Below, piece by piece: positions 52,070-61,563 of a stretch of 64,000 nt of DNA (position 1 is its first letter; every line of letters starts with the position of its first letter). This stretch comes from Sphingomonas rosea (lineage in GTDB: Bacteria; Pseudomonadota; Alphaproteobacteria; Sphingomonadales; Sphingomonadaceae). The notes below the pieces were generated by a model, which saw only the letters and a program-made list of their open reading frames with translations, was not told where the DNA came from and did no database searches. The stretch lies in contig NZ_BAABBR010000001.1 in the NCBI RefSeq assembly GCF_039538065.1, positions 248,001-312,000 of the forward strand, given 5' to 3'. Position numbers and translations under genes: made by a program.

Positions 52070-53422
52070 ATGCTCAATCAGCCCCTGCTGACCTTCGCGG
52101 TCGAGCCGCTCGAACAGGGGGATGGCTTCCTCCTGAATGTCTCGCCCAGCGACGGGAGCGGTGTCCGCAGCTACACGATCGAGGGACCCGACCCCGCCGC
52201 CTTCGAAGCCTTTTTCGATCGGCTCCACGAGGATTTCGGCACCCGCCGGCCTCATCACCTCGATCCGATCGAGGGTTATGCCGCGCCGCCGTGGCGCCCG
52301 CTCATCACCGACAATCTGTCGACCCGGATTCTGTCGGGCTATGGCGATCCGGCGGTGATGCGCTGCGTGGATGGCTGGTGGCTGGTCGCGACCTCGAACG
52401 ACGCGCCCGACGCATTTCCGATCCTCCACTCCGAAGACCTCGAGCGGTGGGAGCCCCGGGGTTTCGTATTCGAGGAAGGTACGACGCCGGGCTGGACCGC
52501 GGCCGGCCAGAAGGTCGGCGACTTCTGGGCACCCGAGATCGCGCGCGTCGGCGACGAATTCTGGCTGAGCTACACCGCCCGGGCCGCCGACCGAACGCTG
52601 TCGATCGGCCTCGCCCGCGCCGCGCATCCGGCCGGCCCTTGGGTCGATAATGGCGAGCCATTGCTCACCGGCACCGTCATCGACAGCCATGTCCATGTCG
52701 ATGCTTCGGGCACGCCCTGGCTCCTGTGGAAGAAGGACAGCAACAGCCACTGGCCGCGGCCGCTCGCCGGGCTGCTGCGCGAGAACCCGGACCTCATCCC
52801 GATCCTGTTCGACAACGAGGGCGACCGCCGAACCGCCGCCTTCTGCGCCGCGATCCAGCCCTTCGCCAACACGCGCCGCCCGATGGAGCGCTTTTTCCTG
52901 ATGCAGCCGCTGATCCGCGCCGCGCTCGCCAACTGGCGCGAGGTCCGGACCACGCTCGAGAAAAGCGGGATTGCCGCGCACGTCGTCGAGAACATGGCGA
53001 CGCCCATCTATGCGCAGCAATTGTCGGCGGACGGCCGCAGCCTCGTCGGCGAGCGCCACCTGCTGCTCGCCAACGACCTCGACTGGGAAGGCCATCTCAT
53101 CGAGGGGCCTTATCTGACCTATCGGGACGGCCGCTATTTCCTGTTCTACGCGGGCAACGATTTCACCAGTCCCAGCTACGGCATCGGCTACGCGGTCGCC
53201 GATACGATCACCGGCCCCTATCGCAAGGCCGCCGAGCCGCTCCTCAAATCGCATCCCGACTGGTCGGCGCCGGGCCATGCCTCGGTCTCGGTCGGCAAGG
53301 AGGGCGAACCGCGGCTGTTCTTTCACGCCTATCATCCGGGCACCGGCGGCTATAACGTCTTCCGTGCGCTGCTGACCGTAGGCCTCTCGTTCAGCGGCGA
53401 GGAGGTACGGCTCGTCCCCTGA
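52070..53422 (+). CDS. GH43-like glycoside hydrolase, cytosolic form
   Basis: The 450-residue product lacks a signal peptide. Its fold signatures include ILSGYGDPAVMRCVDGWWLVATS, DFWAPEIARVGDEFWLSYTA, VIDSHVHVDASGTPWLLWKKD, and HLIEGPYLTYRDGRYFLFYAGNDF, then a C-terminal APGHASVSV strand. The aspartates and the EGP glutamate fit GH43 or a related five-bladed propeller family such as GH130. An N-terminal piece of about 90 residues precedes the propeller. It runs with the next GH43 gene, 29 bases upstream of its start. Confidence 0.75.
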   Translation: MLNQPLLTFAVEPLEQGDGFLLNVSPSDGSGVRSYTIEGPDPAAFEAFFDRLHEDFGTRRPHHLDPIEGYAAPPWRPLITDNLSTRILSGYGDPAVMRCVDGWWLVATSNDAPDAFPILHSEDLERWEPRGFVFEEGTTPGWTAAGQKVGDFWAPEIARVGDEFWLSYTARAADRTLSIGLARAAHPAGPWVDNGEPLLTGTVIDSHVHVDASGTPWLLWKKDSNSHWPRPLAGLLRENPDLIPILFDNEGDRRTAAFCAAIQPFANTRRPMERFFLMQPLIRAALANWREVRTTLEKSGIAAHVVENMATPIYAQQLSADGRSLVGERHLLLANDLDWEGHLIEGPYLTYRDGRYFLFYAGNDFTSPSYGIGYAVADTITGPYRKAAEPLLKSHPDWSAPGHASVSVGKEGEPRLFFHAYHPGTGGYNVFRALLTVGLSFSGEEVRLVP

Positions 53423-53451
53423 CGGCCCGGCCGGACTTGGGAGTGCAAGCG

Positions 53452-54465
53452 TTGCGTCATTCGATTCTGCTCGGCCTCCTGGCCCTTTCCACCGCCGCCT
53501 CCGCCGCCAAGCCGCCGGTCTTCGAGCCGGTGCTTCGCGAGAATTTTCCCGACGCCTTCGTGATGCCCGCGGGCGACGGCAGCTTCATCGCCTACGCCAC
53601 CAACGACGGCCAGAACGTGCCCATGGCGACCAGCCGCGACCTCGTGGGTTGGACCATCGTGCGCGATGCGAGCGGGAAGAAGGCGGACGCCATGCCGTCC
53701 CTCGCGCCGTGGGTGAAGCCGGGCTTCACCTGGGCACCCGAGGTGATGAAGGTCGGTGCGACCTATCTTCTCTATTACACCGCCAATCACGCCAAGCAGG
53801 ACAAGCAGTGCATCGGGGTCGCCCAGAGCGCCTCCCCGCGCGGCCCGTTCGTCGACCGTTCGGACGCGCCACTCGTCTGCCAGTTCGAACTGGGCGGGTC
53901 GATCGACGCCAGCCCGTTCCGCGACAAGGACGGCAAGCTCTATCTCTACTGGAAGGCCGACGGGAACCGCATCGGCAAGCGCAGCCGGCTATGGGGCGCG
54001 GAACTCGCCGCAGACGGCAAGACGCTTGCCGGCCAGCCTAGGGACATCGGCCTCACTGACGAGGACGAGTGGGAGCAGAAAGTGATCGAGGCGCCGACCA
54101 TGCTTCGCGTTCCCGAAGGCTATGCGATGCTGTTTTCGGGCGGCTATTTTGGCTGGAACGACAACCAGCGGCTCTCGCCCTATGCGATGAACTGGGCGCG
54201 CTGCGCGGGGCCGCTGGGTCCGTGCAAGGACGCCACCCCCAAGCCCATCCTCTACAGTTACAGTGATCCGGGCGGCGCCGGCTGCCTGTCGGGCCCCGGC
54301 CACCAGTCGGTGTTCCGCGCGCAAGGTGGCACCTTCATCAGTTTCCACGGCTGGGAGACGACCAAGGGGTGCCGCAAGGCGACCGACAAGCGCGTGCTCT
54401 ACGTCGCCCCGTTCGGCTGGGAGAATGGCGGCCCGGTGATCGCGCCGAGCCTGCGCGCGAACTAG
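53452..54465 (+). CDS. GH43-family glycoside hydrolase, secreted
   Basis: The 337-residue product has a signal peptide (LRHSILLGLLALSTAASA) and GH43 motifs: VLRENFPDAFVMPAGDGSFIAYAT, TWAPEVMKVGATYLLYYTA, GSIDASPFRDKDGKLYLYWKAD and VIEAPTMLRVPEGYAMLFSGG with the acid glutamate. TTG 53452 is chosen because GGGAG is 8 bases upstream; a TTG at 53437 is the only longer choice. It would cut arabinose, xylose or galactose side chains outside the cytosol. It ends just before a hairpin shared with the convergent receptor gene. Confidence 0.82.
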   Translation: MRHSILLGLLALSTAASAAKPPVFEPVLRENFPDAFVMPAGDGSFIAYATNDGQNVPMATSRDLVGWTIVRDASGKKADAMPSLAPWVKPGFTWAPEVMKVGATYLLYYTANHAKQDKQCIGVAQSASPRGPFVDRSDAPLVCQFELGGSIDASPFRDKDGKLYLYWKADGNRIGKRSRLWGAELAADGKTLAGQPRDIGLTDEDEWEQKVIEAPTMLRVPEGYAMLFSGGYFGWNDNQRLSPYAMNWARCAGPLGPCKDATPKPILYSYSDPGGAGCLSGPGHQSVFRAQGGTFISFHGWETTKGCRKATDKRVLYVAPFGWENGGPVIAPSLRAN

Positions 54466-54489
54466 GCCGCCCCGTTTTCCGGAGCGGCC
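54465..54489. terminator. Hairpin between convergent GH43 and TonB-dependent receptor genes
   Basis: A 10-base stem with one mismatch (54465-54474 with 54480-54489) and loop TTTTC overlaps the GH43 stop and precedes the receptor stop at 54500. It has no long U-run, so termination strength is uncertain. Confidence 0.45.
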
Positions 54490-54499
54490 GACTCGCCGA

Positions 54500-57277
54500 T
54501 CACAGCCTGGCGCGAACGCCGATGCTGAAGGTAGTCTCCTCGTAGCGGCGGAAGCGGATGTAATCCGCCCGCGCGGCGCCGTTCCGTGCCGAGCTCAGAT
54601 ACTCCTTGTACGGACGCTCGAGAATGTTGGTCCAGTCGCCGAACACCGTGAACTTGTCGTTGAGCGTGTAGCTCGTCGACAGGTCGAGACGCCCGGCGGG
54701 CTTGCCGTACTGATAGTAATAATCGCCGCCGAAGCTCGCCGGATTGTTGTTGTCGCGCACGTCGATGAAGCCGAGGAACTTGCCGCGCTTGTTGTAGCTG
54801 ACGCGCGCCGAGAAACCGCCGCCCTCGTACATGCCGACGAGGTTGTAGGTCCATTTGGACACGCCGTAGATGTCGCGATCGCCGATGATCGGGTTTGGAT
54901 CCCTGACGCTGGTGTCGAGATAGGTGACGTTCGCCTGGGCGCCGAACCCGCGCAGGAACTTCGGTACAAAGTCCCATTCGAAGAACGTCGAGACCTGCGC
55001 CTCGGCACCGTCGATCCGGCCGCTGTTGGTGTTGACCGGCTGCGTCCGCGACACCGGACCGATGATCGGATCGACATAGCGGATCGTCTGGTTCTGGAAG
55101 AAGCCCTTGAGGTCGCGGCGGAACACCGCGCCGGCGATCAACCCGGTGCGCCCGAAATAATATTCGAGGCTGGCGTCATAATTGTTCGACGTGAACGGCT
55201 TGAGGAAGGGATTGCCGCCCCCGCCATTGCGGACGCAGCCGAACGGATCGGTGGACGTCGAATTGCCGTTGGCATCGCACTGGCCGACCGGCTGCCCGAA
55301 GTCGACGGCGGGATTGAGGTCGGAGAAGTTCGGCTTGGTCCGGGTCTGGGTCGCCGCCAGGCGAAGTTGCAGGCCGGGCGTCATCCGCCAGCGGACCGAC
55401 GCATTGGGCAACCAGTCGGTGTACTTGTTGCTCTCGTCGACCGGGACGGCCGGCTGCCCGGCGCGATTGGTCGTTCCAGCGACCTCGCTCTTGGTCTGGA
55501 CCGCGCGGATACCGATCACGCCATCAATGTTCTCGCCGATGGCATATTTCGCCTGGAGATAGCCCGCGTAGCTTTTCTCGTTGGCGCGATAGGTCGAATT
55601 GGGGTTGGCGACAGGATCGCCGGTGGTGAACGCGACGCAGCCGTTGGGCGGATCGATCGCGACCAGCGCCGGGCAGCGACTGATGATGAACTGGCGCAGG
55701 GCGGCGATGTTGTCGCGGATGCCATCGTAAGTCGGCGACAGCCAAGAGCGAAATCCGCTCTGCACGTCGGTACCGCGGAAACCCGGATCGCTCGGTACAT
55801 AGAAGGTCGGCAACTGCGCCGCGCTGACGTTAAGCGGGAGGAAGAAGGGGTAGCGGTTGCCATAGCGACGGAAAGCATCGCGATCGGTGTAGCGAACGCC
55901 GGCCTGAATGGTCGGGATGAAGGACAGGCCTGTCTCGTACGTACCGTCGAGCCGCGCCTGCCAGTCGTCGCCGGCCGCCTTCTGCGCTTCCTCGAACAGG
56001 CCGCGGAAGACGAAGTTCGCCGGATCGTTGATTCCAGGCAGCGCGCCGTAGCTGAACTGCGGCACCTCGTTATCGAAATTGACCACGACTGTCCCGGTCG
56101 GACGGAAGACGCGGTCGAAGCTTTCGGTCGAACCGCGGAAGGTCGACTTGGTCCTTGCAACGTCTCCGGTGAGTTTCAGCCGACCGAGATCGTAGCTGCC
56201 GCCCGCCGCGAATTGATAGGTGTCGGTCTTGTTGTAGGTCGCGCCTTGGAAGGTGAAGATGTCGCCGCCCGGGTTGGTTACCGTGCCGCGCGAAATGAGG
56301 TCGGTGCCAGGACGATAGACGATGTTGCTCTGGACTCCGCCGTACAGCGGCTGCTCCCAAAGGCGGTCGGCGATCCGGTTGCGGAAGCCTTGATAAAGGC
56401 CCTCGACATAGACCTGGATGTCAGGATTGATCCGCCACTGGAAGGCGCCGTTGATGCTCGGCCGGACGCGATTGCCCTGGCGGTAGAAGAGGCGCTGGAT
56501 ATCGGGCAGGCGTCCGCTCGGGCTCGGCGCGATGAAGTCGGTGTTGCTCGGCTCGCTGTCGAGATAGCTGAGCTCGGTCCGGCTGTAGTTGAGCAGCAAT
56601 CCCATTTCGCCGCCGTCGCCGACGCCCCAGCGGGTCGAGGCGAGGAGGTTGACGTTGGGCGTCCATTCGCGCGCCTGCTTGGTGTAGAGGGCCCATAGCG
56701 AGCCCGCGATCTCGGTACCCTTGAAGTCGAACGGACGGCGCGAGCGGACATTCACCTCGCCCGCAAGGCCGGCCTCGACAAGATCGGCGGTCGAGGTCTT
56801 GAAGACTTCGAGCGCGGCGATGTTGGCGCTCGGGAAGTCCTGCAGTGCGACGACTCGGGTCTCGGCGGTGAAGATTTCCCGTCCGTTGTAGGTGGTCGCA
56901 AAATCGGGAAGGCCACGGACGAGGACGCTGTCGGCCTCGCCGCCGCGGCGAACGACCTGCAGGCCCGGGATGCGCGCCGCCGTCTCGGCGACCGCGATGT
57001 CGGGCAGCTTGCCGATGTCCTCGGCGACGATCGCGTCAACCTGCTGATCGCTGTTGCGCTTGATATTCTTGGCCGACTGGAGCGAGCGGCGAAGACCGGT
57101 GACGACGATCGCATCGTCGGTCGCCGGATCGGGCGTGGTGGCCGTCGCATCTGCAGCCGGATTGGTCTGCGCAGTGGCGTTGGGATCGGTCGTCGCCGTG
57201 GATTGCGCCATGGCGGGCGTCGCGACGATGAGCGCCGTGAAGCTCGCGGTCGAAAGCGCGATGGTCCTGATCCGCAT
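54500..57277 (-). CDS. TonB-dependent outer-membrane receptor (Xanthomonas/Caulobacter type)
   Basis: The 925-residue receptor has a signal peptide ending AMAQ, a TonB-box-like lead (DDAIVVTGLRRSL), a plug domain (QVDAIVAEDIGKLPDIAVAETAARIPG, VLVRGLPDFATTYNGREIF) and a long 22-strand barrel ending FSIGVRARL. The IGKLPD plug signature marks the TonB receptor subfamily used for carbohydrate uptake in Caulobacter and Xanthomonas. It should bring oligosaccharides released by the GH43 enzymes into the periplasm. GGAG precedes ATG 57277. Upstream is a 9-base motif also found before the MFS gene. Confidence 0.93.
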   Translation of the reverse strand: MRIRTIALSTASFTALIVATPAMAQSTATTDPNATAQTNPAADATATTPDPATDDAIVVTGLRRSLQSAKNIKRNSDQQVDAIVAEDIGKLPDIAVAETAARIPGLQVVRRGGEADSVLVRGLPDFATTYNGREIFTAETRVVALQDFPSANIAALEVFKTSTADLVEAGLAGEVNVRSRRPFDFKGTEIAGSLWALYTKQAREWTPNVNLLASTRWGVGDGGEMGLLLNYSRTELSYLDSEPSNTDFIAPSPSGRLPDIQRLFYRQGNRVRPSINGAFQWRINPDIQVYVEGLYQGFRNRIADRLWEQPLYGGVQSNIVYRPGTDLISRGTVTNPGGDIFTFQGATYNKTDTYQFAAGGSYDLGRLKLTGDVARTKSTFRGSTESFDRVFRPTGTVVVNFDNEVPQFSYGALPGINDPANFVFRGLFEEAQKAAGDDWQARLDGTYETGLSFIPTIQAGVRYTDRDAFRRYGNRYPFFLPLNVSAAQLPTFYVPSDPGFRGTDVQSGFRSWLSPTYDGIRDNIAALRQFIISRCPALVAIDPPNGCVAFTTGDPVANPNSTYRANEKSYAGYLQAKYAIGENIDGVIGIRAVQTKSEVAGTTNRAGQPAVPVDESNKYTDWLPNASVRWRMTPGLQLRLAATQTRTKPNFSDLNPAVDFGQPVGQCDANGNSTSTDPFGCVRNGGGGNPFLKPFTSNNYDASLEYYFGRTGLIAGAVFRRDLKGFFQNQTIRYVDPIIGPVSRTQPVNTNSGRIDGAEAQVSTFFEWDFVPKFLRGFGAQANVTYLDTSVRDPNPIIGDRDIYGVSKWTYNLVGMYEGGGFSARVSYNKRGKFLGFIDVRDNNNPASFGGDYYYQYGKPAGRLDLSTSYTLNDKFTVFGDWTNILERPYKEYLSSARNGAARADYIRFRRYEETTFSIGVRARL

Positions 57278-57415
57278 GGGATTATCTCCGAGAAACCTCG
57301 GCGCTGGGCTATCCCCGCGCCCCCTGTTCGACGAGGCTACACCTCGCACCCATAACGTAACAATGATCTAGTTTATTTTCTTGCCGATAGGACACGCGCT
57401 GTTGCCCTCGGGAGA

Positions 57416-58720
57416 CTAGGGGACTTCGGCCAGAAACTCGTTCACTCGCCGATCCGCGTCGGCAAGCGCGCGGCGGACCGGCTTCTGGCCGGTCATCGCC
57501 GCGGCCATCTCCTCGCCGACCAGACCCTCGACCGCATTCTGGCGAAGCACGCCGTCAGGCAGCGCGCGGCCGATCTTGGCGACGATCGCGATGTCGCTGC
57601 GGTGCGGCAGCCCGAGGAAGGCTGGCCCGTCGATCACCGACTGCACCGCCGGCAGGTGTCCGGTCCGCGCCCAGTCGCCGTTACGCGCCACCATGAAGCG
57701 GAAGAAGTCGACGATCGCCTGGCGCTCGGCCGCCGTCCGCTCGCGCTTGGGCACCACCCAGCTGTGCCCCGACACGAACATCACGTTCTTCGCGTAAAGC
57801 TGCGGAAAGGGCTGCACCGCATAGCTCTTGAACAGCGGCCGCCCAGTGGTCTTCTCCTCGGTCTCGAACTGGCCGATCATCCACGTGCCGGTCGGATAGA
57901 CCCCGCCCTCGCCGCTCATGAAGGCGGCGATGGCGGCGGGCGTATCCATGTTGCTGGTGCCGATCCCTTCGGCCGTCACCTGCCGGAACAGGTTGGCGAC
58001 CGCCTGGCCCTTGGGATTGTCGAGGTCGATGTGCCGGGGATCGGTGAAGACCGGTGCACCTTGCGCCATCATGTAGGTGTAGAGGATCCGCGCCGCGCCG
58101 GCGGGATCGGCGACGAGGCTCTGCAGCAGATAGGGCTTTCCCGTCCGTGCGCGGAACTGCCGCCCCTGGCTCAGCAATTCCTCGGGGCTGCGCGGAAGGA
58201 TCGGCTTGCCGTCCTTCATCAGCCCGGCTTTGGCGAACAAGGCGGTGTTGATGTGCCACAGCCCGCCATGCGTGTCCCACGGCAGCCCGTACATGCGGCC
58301 CTGCCACGTCACCCCCTGCCGCGAGGCGGGGGTGAACATCGCCGGCGAAAGCCCCGCCGCCTGAAGATAGGGCTCGACCGGTTCGAGCAGCCCCTTGCCC
58401 GCATAATCGGGAATGACGCCCGTATGCATGGTGACGAGGTCGGGCGGCTGACGCGCGGCGAGCTGCGCGGTCAGCTGGCTGTAGCCCGGCCAGGCGACGA
58501 CGTTCTGGCTGACCTTCGCCGCCGGATCGGCTTGGCGGAATGCGTTGATCATCGTCGTGATGATCCCGCATTCGCCCTCCGCCTTCGCGATGTCGGTAGC
58601 GGTGCCGTAGTCGCTGGTGCACTCGCCGAAGAAGCGCTGGATGTAGAGCCCCTGCCCGCGTTCCCCGCTCGAGCAGCTGCCGAGCACGAGCGCCGCCGCA
58701 ACCACGCCGAGCCACCTCAC
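57416..58720 (-). CDS. Sugar ABC transporter substrate-binding protein
   Basis: The 434-residue family 1 solute-binding protein has a lipoprotein-like lead (GVVAAALVLGSCSSGE, lipobox region GSC), then the two-lobed fold with YSQLTAQLAARQPPDLVTMHTG, YGLPWDTHGGLWHINTALFAKAG and FMSGEGGVYPTGTWMIGQF, the usual CUT1-type maltose/oligosaccharide pattern. It starts at GTG 58720, which overlaps the permease stop (GTGA). It is the last gene of the ABC operon, an uncommon place for the binding protein. Confidence 0.9.
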   Translation of the reverse strand: MRWLGVVAAALVLGSCSSGERGQGLYIQRFFGECTSDYGTATDIAKAEGECGIITTMINAFRQADPAAKVSQNVVAWPGYSQLTAQLAARQPPDLVTMHTGVIPDYAGKGLLEPVEPYLQAAGLSPAMFTPASRQGVTWQGRMYGLPWDTHGGLWHINTALFAKAGLMKDGKPILPRSPEELLSQGRQFRARTGKPYLLQSLVADPAGAARILYTYMMAQGAPVFTDPRHIDLDNPKGQAVANLFRQVTAEGIGTSNMDTPAAIAAFMSGEGGVYPTGTWMIGQFETEEKTTGRPLFKSYAVQPFPQLYAKNVMFVSGHSWVVPKRERTAAERQAIVDFFRFMVARNGDWARTGHLPAVQSVIDGPAFLGLPHRSDIAIVAKIGRALPDGVLRQNAVEGLVGEEMAAAMTGQKPVRRALADADRRVNEFLAEVP

Positions 58721-59559
58721 TTGAGCGCCGTCCCGGCCATCGCCTGGATGATCTGCTTCTGGAAAATGAGATAGACGATGAAGATCGGCACGCTCGCGAA
58801 GACGGCCTGCGCCATCAGGAAGCCGAGGCCGCTGGTCTGCGCATAATTCATCTGCGCCGCGGCCAGTCCCACCGTCAGCGTGTACATGTCCGAGCGCGTG
58901 ACCGAGATCAAAGGCCACCAATAATCGTTCCATGAGCCGAGGAAGGTGAACACCGCCAGCGTCGACTGCGCAGGCACGGTCAGCGGCAGGATGACGCGGG
59001 TGAAGATCCGCCAGTGACTCGCCCCATCGAGCCGCGCCGCTTCGTCGAGCTCCTTCGGGATCGCCCGCATATATTGGGTCATGAAGAAGACCCCGAAGCT
59101 GGTCGTCAGTCCGGGTAGAATGAGGCCGGGATAGCTGTTGTGGAGATTGGCCCAGGCGAACAGCTGATGTTGCGACAGGATCACCGCCTGCCCCGGGATG
59201 GCGAGCCCGAGGAGCACGAGCAGGAACAACGGTCGCCGACCCGGGAATTCGAGCCGCGCGAAGCCGTAGCCCGCGAGGCTGCACAGCACGAGCACGCCCG
59301 TCATCGTCCCCACCGACACGATCAGGCTGTTGAGCAGCCATCGCAGCGTCTGGCCGTTGCCGAGGATCGCCGCATAATTGCCGAGCGTCCACGGCGGGCT
59401 CAGCGCCGCCGAACTGTTGCCGATCAGCGCCGCATTGGACTTCACGCTGAGCAGCAGCGTCCAGACGAGCGGCGTCAGCATGATCGCTGCGCCGACCAGC
59501 ACGCCGATCAGGGCGGGGAGCGGGAGGCGGTTGCGCCGGGTGACGGGATCATCGGCCAC
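58717..59559 (-). CDS. Sugar ABC transporter permease (MalG type)
   Basis: The 280-residue inner-membrane protein has six helices and the EAA loop EAARLDGASHWRIFTRVILPL where the ATPase docks. It is the MalG-like half of a CUT1 sugar importer. The start is GTG 59559, inside the upstream permease gene (11-base overlap), showing tight coupling. Confidence 0.93.
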   Translation of the reverse strand: MADDPVTRRNRLPLPALIGVLVGAAIMLTPLVWTLLLSVKSNAALIGNSSAALSPPWTLGNYAAILGNGQTLRWLLNSLIVSVGTMTGVLVLCSLAGYGFARLEFPGRRPLFLLVLLGLAIPGQAVILSQHQLFAWANLHNSYPGLILPGLTTSFGVFFMTQYMRAIPKELDEAARLDGASHWRIFTRVILPLTVPAQSTLAVFTFLGSWNDYWWPLISVTRSDMYTLTVGLAAAQMNYAQTSGLGFLMAQAVFASVPIFIVYLIFQKQIIQAMAGTALK

Positions 59560-60436
59560 CCTCGCCCTCCCCCGCCCGGCCGGTCAGCCAATATTGCGTC
59601 AGCGTGACGCACAGGATGATGACGAACAGCACTTCCGCCGCAGCCTGCGCGTAGCCCAGTTCCCAGCGCCCGAAGGCGACCTCGTTCATGAACAGGACCA
59701 CGGTGCGCGAGGCCCCGCTCGGGCCGCCGGCGGTCAGCAACTGCGACTGGCCGAACAGCTGCAATTGCGCCGCGGTCTGGAGCATGACGACCAGGATGGT
59801 CGTGCGCCGCAATGACGGCACTGTGATCCTTGCGAAGGTTCGCCAGCGACTCGCGCCGTCGAGCGCGGCGGCTTCGTAGAGGTCGGCCGGGACCTGCTGC
59901 AGTCCGGCAAGGAACAGCAGCATCGGCAGGCCGATCGACCACCAGATGGTGGTGATCGCCAGCGCCCAGAGCGCCAGACCCGGCGATGACAGGAATGGTA
60001 GCGGCTCGACCCCCATCCCCTTGGCGACCTCGCCCAGCAGGCCCGCGTCGGGCGCTAGGATGAAGCGCCAGATCAGGGTCACGATCGTCACTGACAGGAT
60101 CGATGAACTGAAGAAGATGCCGCGCAGCACCGCCGCGCCGCGCCCCGCGCGGTTGAGGGCGAGCGCGAGGCCGAGCGCAATGATCGTCAGCAAGGGCACG
60201 ATCATCAGCGCGACGAGGAAGGTGTTGATCAGGCTCTGCCCGAACACCGGGTCGGCAAACAGCCGCGCATAATTGGCGAGCCCCGCGAACCGCCCGTCGC
60301 CCCAAATGTCGATCACCTTCAGCGACAGCCACAGCCCGTGCAGCATCGGCAGGATGAGGACCAGAAGATAGACGAGGAGGAACGGCCCGACGAAGGCGAG
60401 ACCCGGATCTCCGCGCCTAGCCGTTCCCGCGCTCAA
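59549..60436 (-). CDS. Sugar ABC transporter permease (MalF type)
   Basis: The 295-residue product has six helices, opening FVGPFLLVYLLVLILPMLHGLWLS, and the EAA loop EAAALDGASRWRTFARITVPSL. It pairs with the MalG-type permease to form the import channel. Its start is TTG 60436, overlapping the ATPase stop (TTGA), a weak start that may lower permease output relative to the ATPase. It lacks the large periplasmic loop of true MalF. Confidence 0.92.
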   Translation of the reverse strand: MSAGTARRGDPGLAFVGPFLLVYLLVLILPMLHGLWLSLKVIDIWGDGRFAGLANYARLFADPVFGQSLINTFLVALMIVPLLTIIALGLALALNRAGRGAAVLRGIFFSSSILSVTIVTLIWRFILAPDAGLLGEVAKGMGVEPLPFLSSPGLALWALAITTIWWSIGLPMLLFLAGLQQVPADLYEAAALDGASRWRTFARITVPSLRRTTILVVMLQTAAQLQLFGQSQLLTAGGPSGASRTVVLFMNEVAFGRWELGYAQAAAEVLFVIILCVTLTQYWLTGRAGEGEGGR

Positions 60437-61515
60437 GCGCCGGTCCGGTGGTAGCCCGTGCCGTCGGGTCCGAAGAGATGCGCCGCCTGGCCGTCGATCG
60501 CCAGCCGAACGCGGTCGCCCTGCTTGAGTTCGGTCGTGCCGTCGGCCTCGGCGGTGATCGCGCTGCCGTCGGCGAGGCTCGCATAGACGAGGCTGCGCTC
60601 GCCAAGCCGCTCGACCAGCAGCACCTCGGCCTCGACTCCGTCGGCGGCGACCCGGACATGCTCGGGCCGCAGTCCAAGGTCGAACGCCGAGCCCGCCGGT
60701 AGCGCCGCACGCGGAACCCGCGTGTCGATCCGCGCGCCGGTACCGAGCGTCACGCTCGCATGTTCGCCGCCATCGGCCAGTCGGACCGGAAGCATCGTCA
60801 TCGCGGGCGAGCCCACGAACTGCGCGACGAAGCGGTTCGCGGGCCGCAGGTAGATTTCCATCGGCGCCGCGACCTGCTGGATCCGGCGGTCGTTGAAGAC
60901 GACGATCCGGTCGGCCAGCGTCATCGCCTCGGCCTGGTCGTGGGTCACCATGATCACCCCCGCATCGACCCGCTTGCGCAATTGCGCGAGTTCGACCCGG
61001 GTCCGAAGCCGAAGCGCGGCATCGAGGTTCGACAAGGGTTCGTCGAGCAGGAATAGCCGCGGCTTCTTGACGATCGCGCGACCGATCGCGACCCGCTGGC
61101 GCTGCCCGCCCGACAGTTGCGCCGGCGTGCGCTCGAGCAGCGGCTCGATCTCGAGCACCTTGGCGGCGTCGGCGATAAGCGTGTCGATCTCGCCCTGCGG
61201 CACGCGCGCGTTCCTGAGGCCGAACGCCATGTTCTCACGCACGCTCATGTGCGGGTAGAGAGCGTAGGACTGGAACACCATCGCGACGTCGCGCGCGCCG
61301 GGCGCAAGCTGGTCGATGCGGCGATCGTCGAGGACGACCTCGCCCGCGTCGGCGGTTTCGAGCCCTGCGATGATGCGGAGGAGGGTCGTCTTGCCCGATC
61401 CCGAGGGTCCCAGAAAAGCGATGAACTCGCGCGGTGCGAGGTCAAGGTTGATCGCTTCCAGCACCGCCACGCCCTTGAATGCCTTGGAGACGCTGCGGAG
61501 TTGGAGACCAGGCAC
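60433..61515 (-). CDS. Sugar ABC transporter ATP-binding protein (MalK/UgpC type)
   Basis: The 360-residue ATPase has Walker A (LGPSGSGKTTLL), Q-loop (MVFQSYALYPHMSV), ABC signature (AQLSGGQRQRVAIGRA), Walker B (LFLLDEPLSNLD) and the H-loop (VTHDQAEAMTLAD), then a C-terminal TOBE-type regulatory domain. It powers the importer formed with the two permeases and binding protein that follow. GTG 61515 is the start. It is the first gene of the operon; the 48 bases upstream separate it from the inositol-phosphatase-like gene. Confidence 0.95.
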   Translation of the reverse strand: MPGLQLRSVSKAFKGVAVLEAINLDLAPREFIAFLGPSGSGKTTLLRIIAGLETADAGEVVLDDRRIDQLAPGARDVAMVFQSYALYPHMSVRENMAFGLRNARVPQGEIDTLIADAAKVLEIEPLLERTPAQLSGGQRQRVAIGRAIVKKPRLFLLDEPLSNLDAALRLRTRVELAQLRKRVDAGVIMVTHDQAEAMTLADRIVVFNDRRIQQVAAPMEIYLRPANRFVAQFVGSPAMTMLPVRLADGGEHASVTLGTGARIDTRVPRAALPAGSAFDLGLRPEHVRVAADGVEAEVLLVERLGERSLVYASLADGSAITAEADGTTELKQGDRVRLAIDGQAAHLFGPDGTGYHRTGA

Positions 61516-61563
61516 GAAATCTAACCTAGCGTAAGTTCGCGCCCCTGCAACACGCGTGATCCT

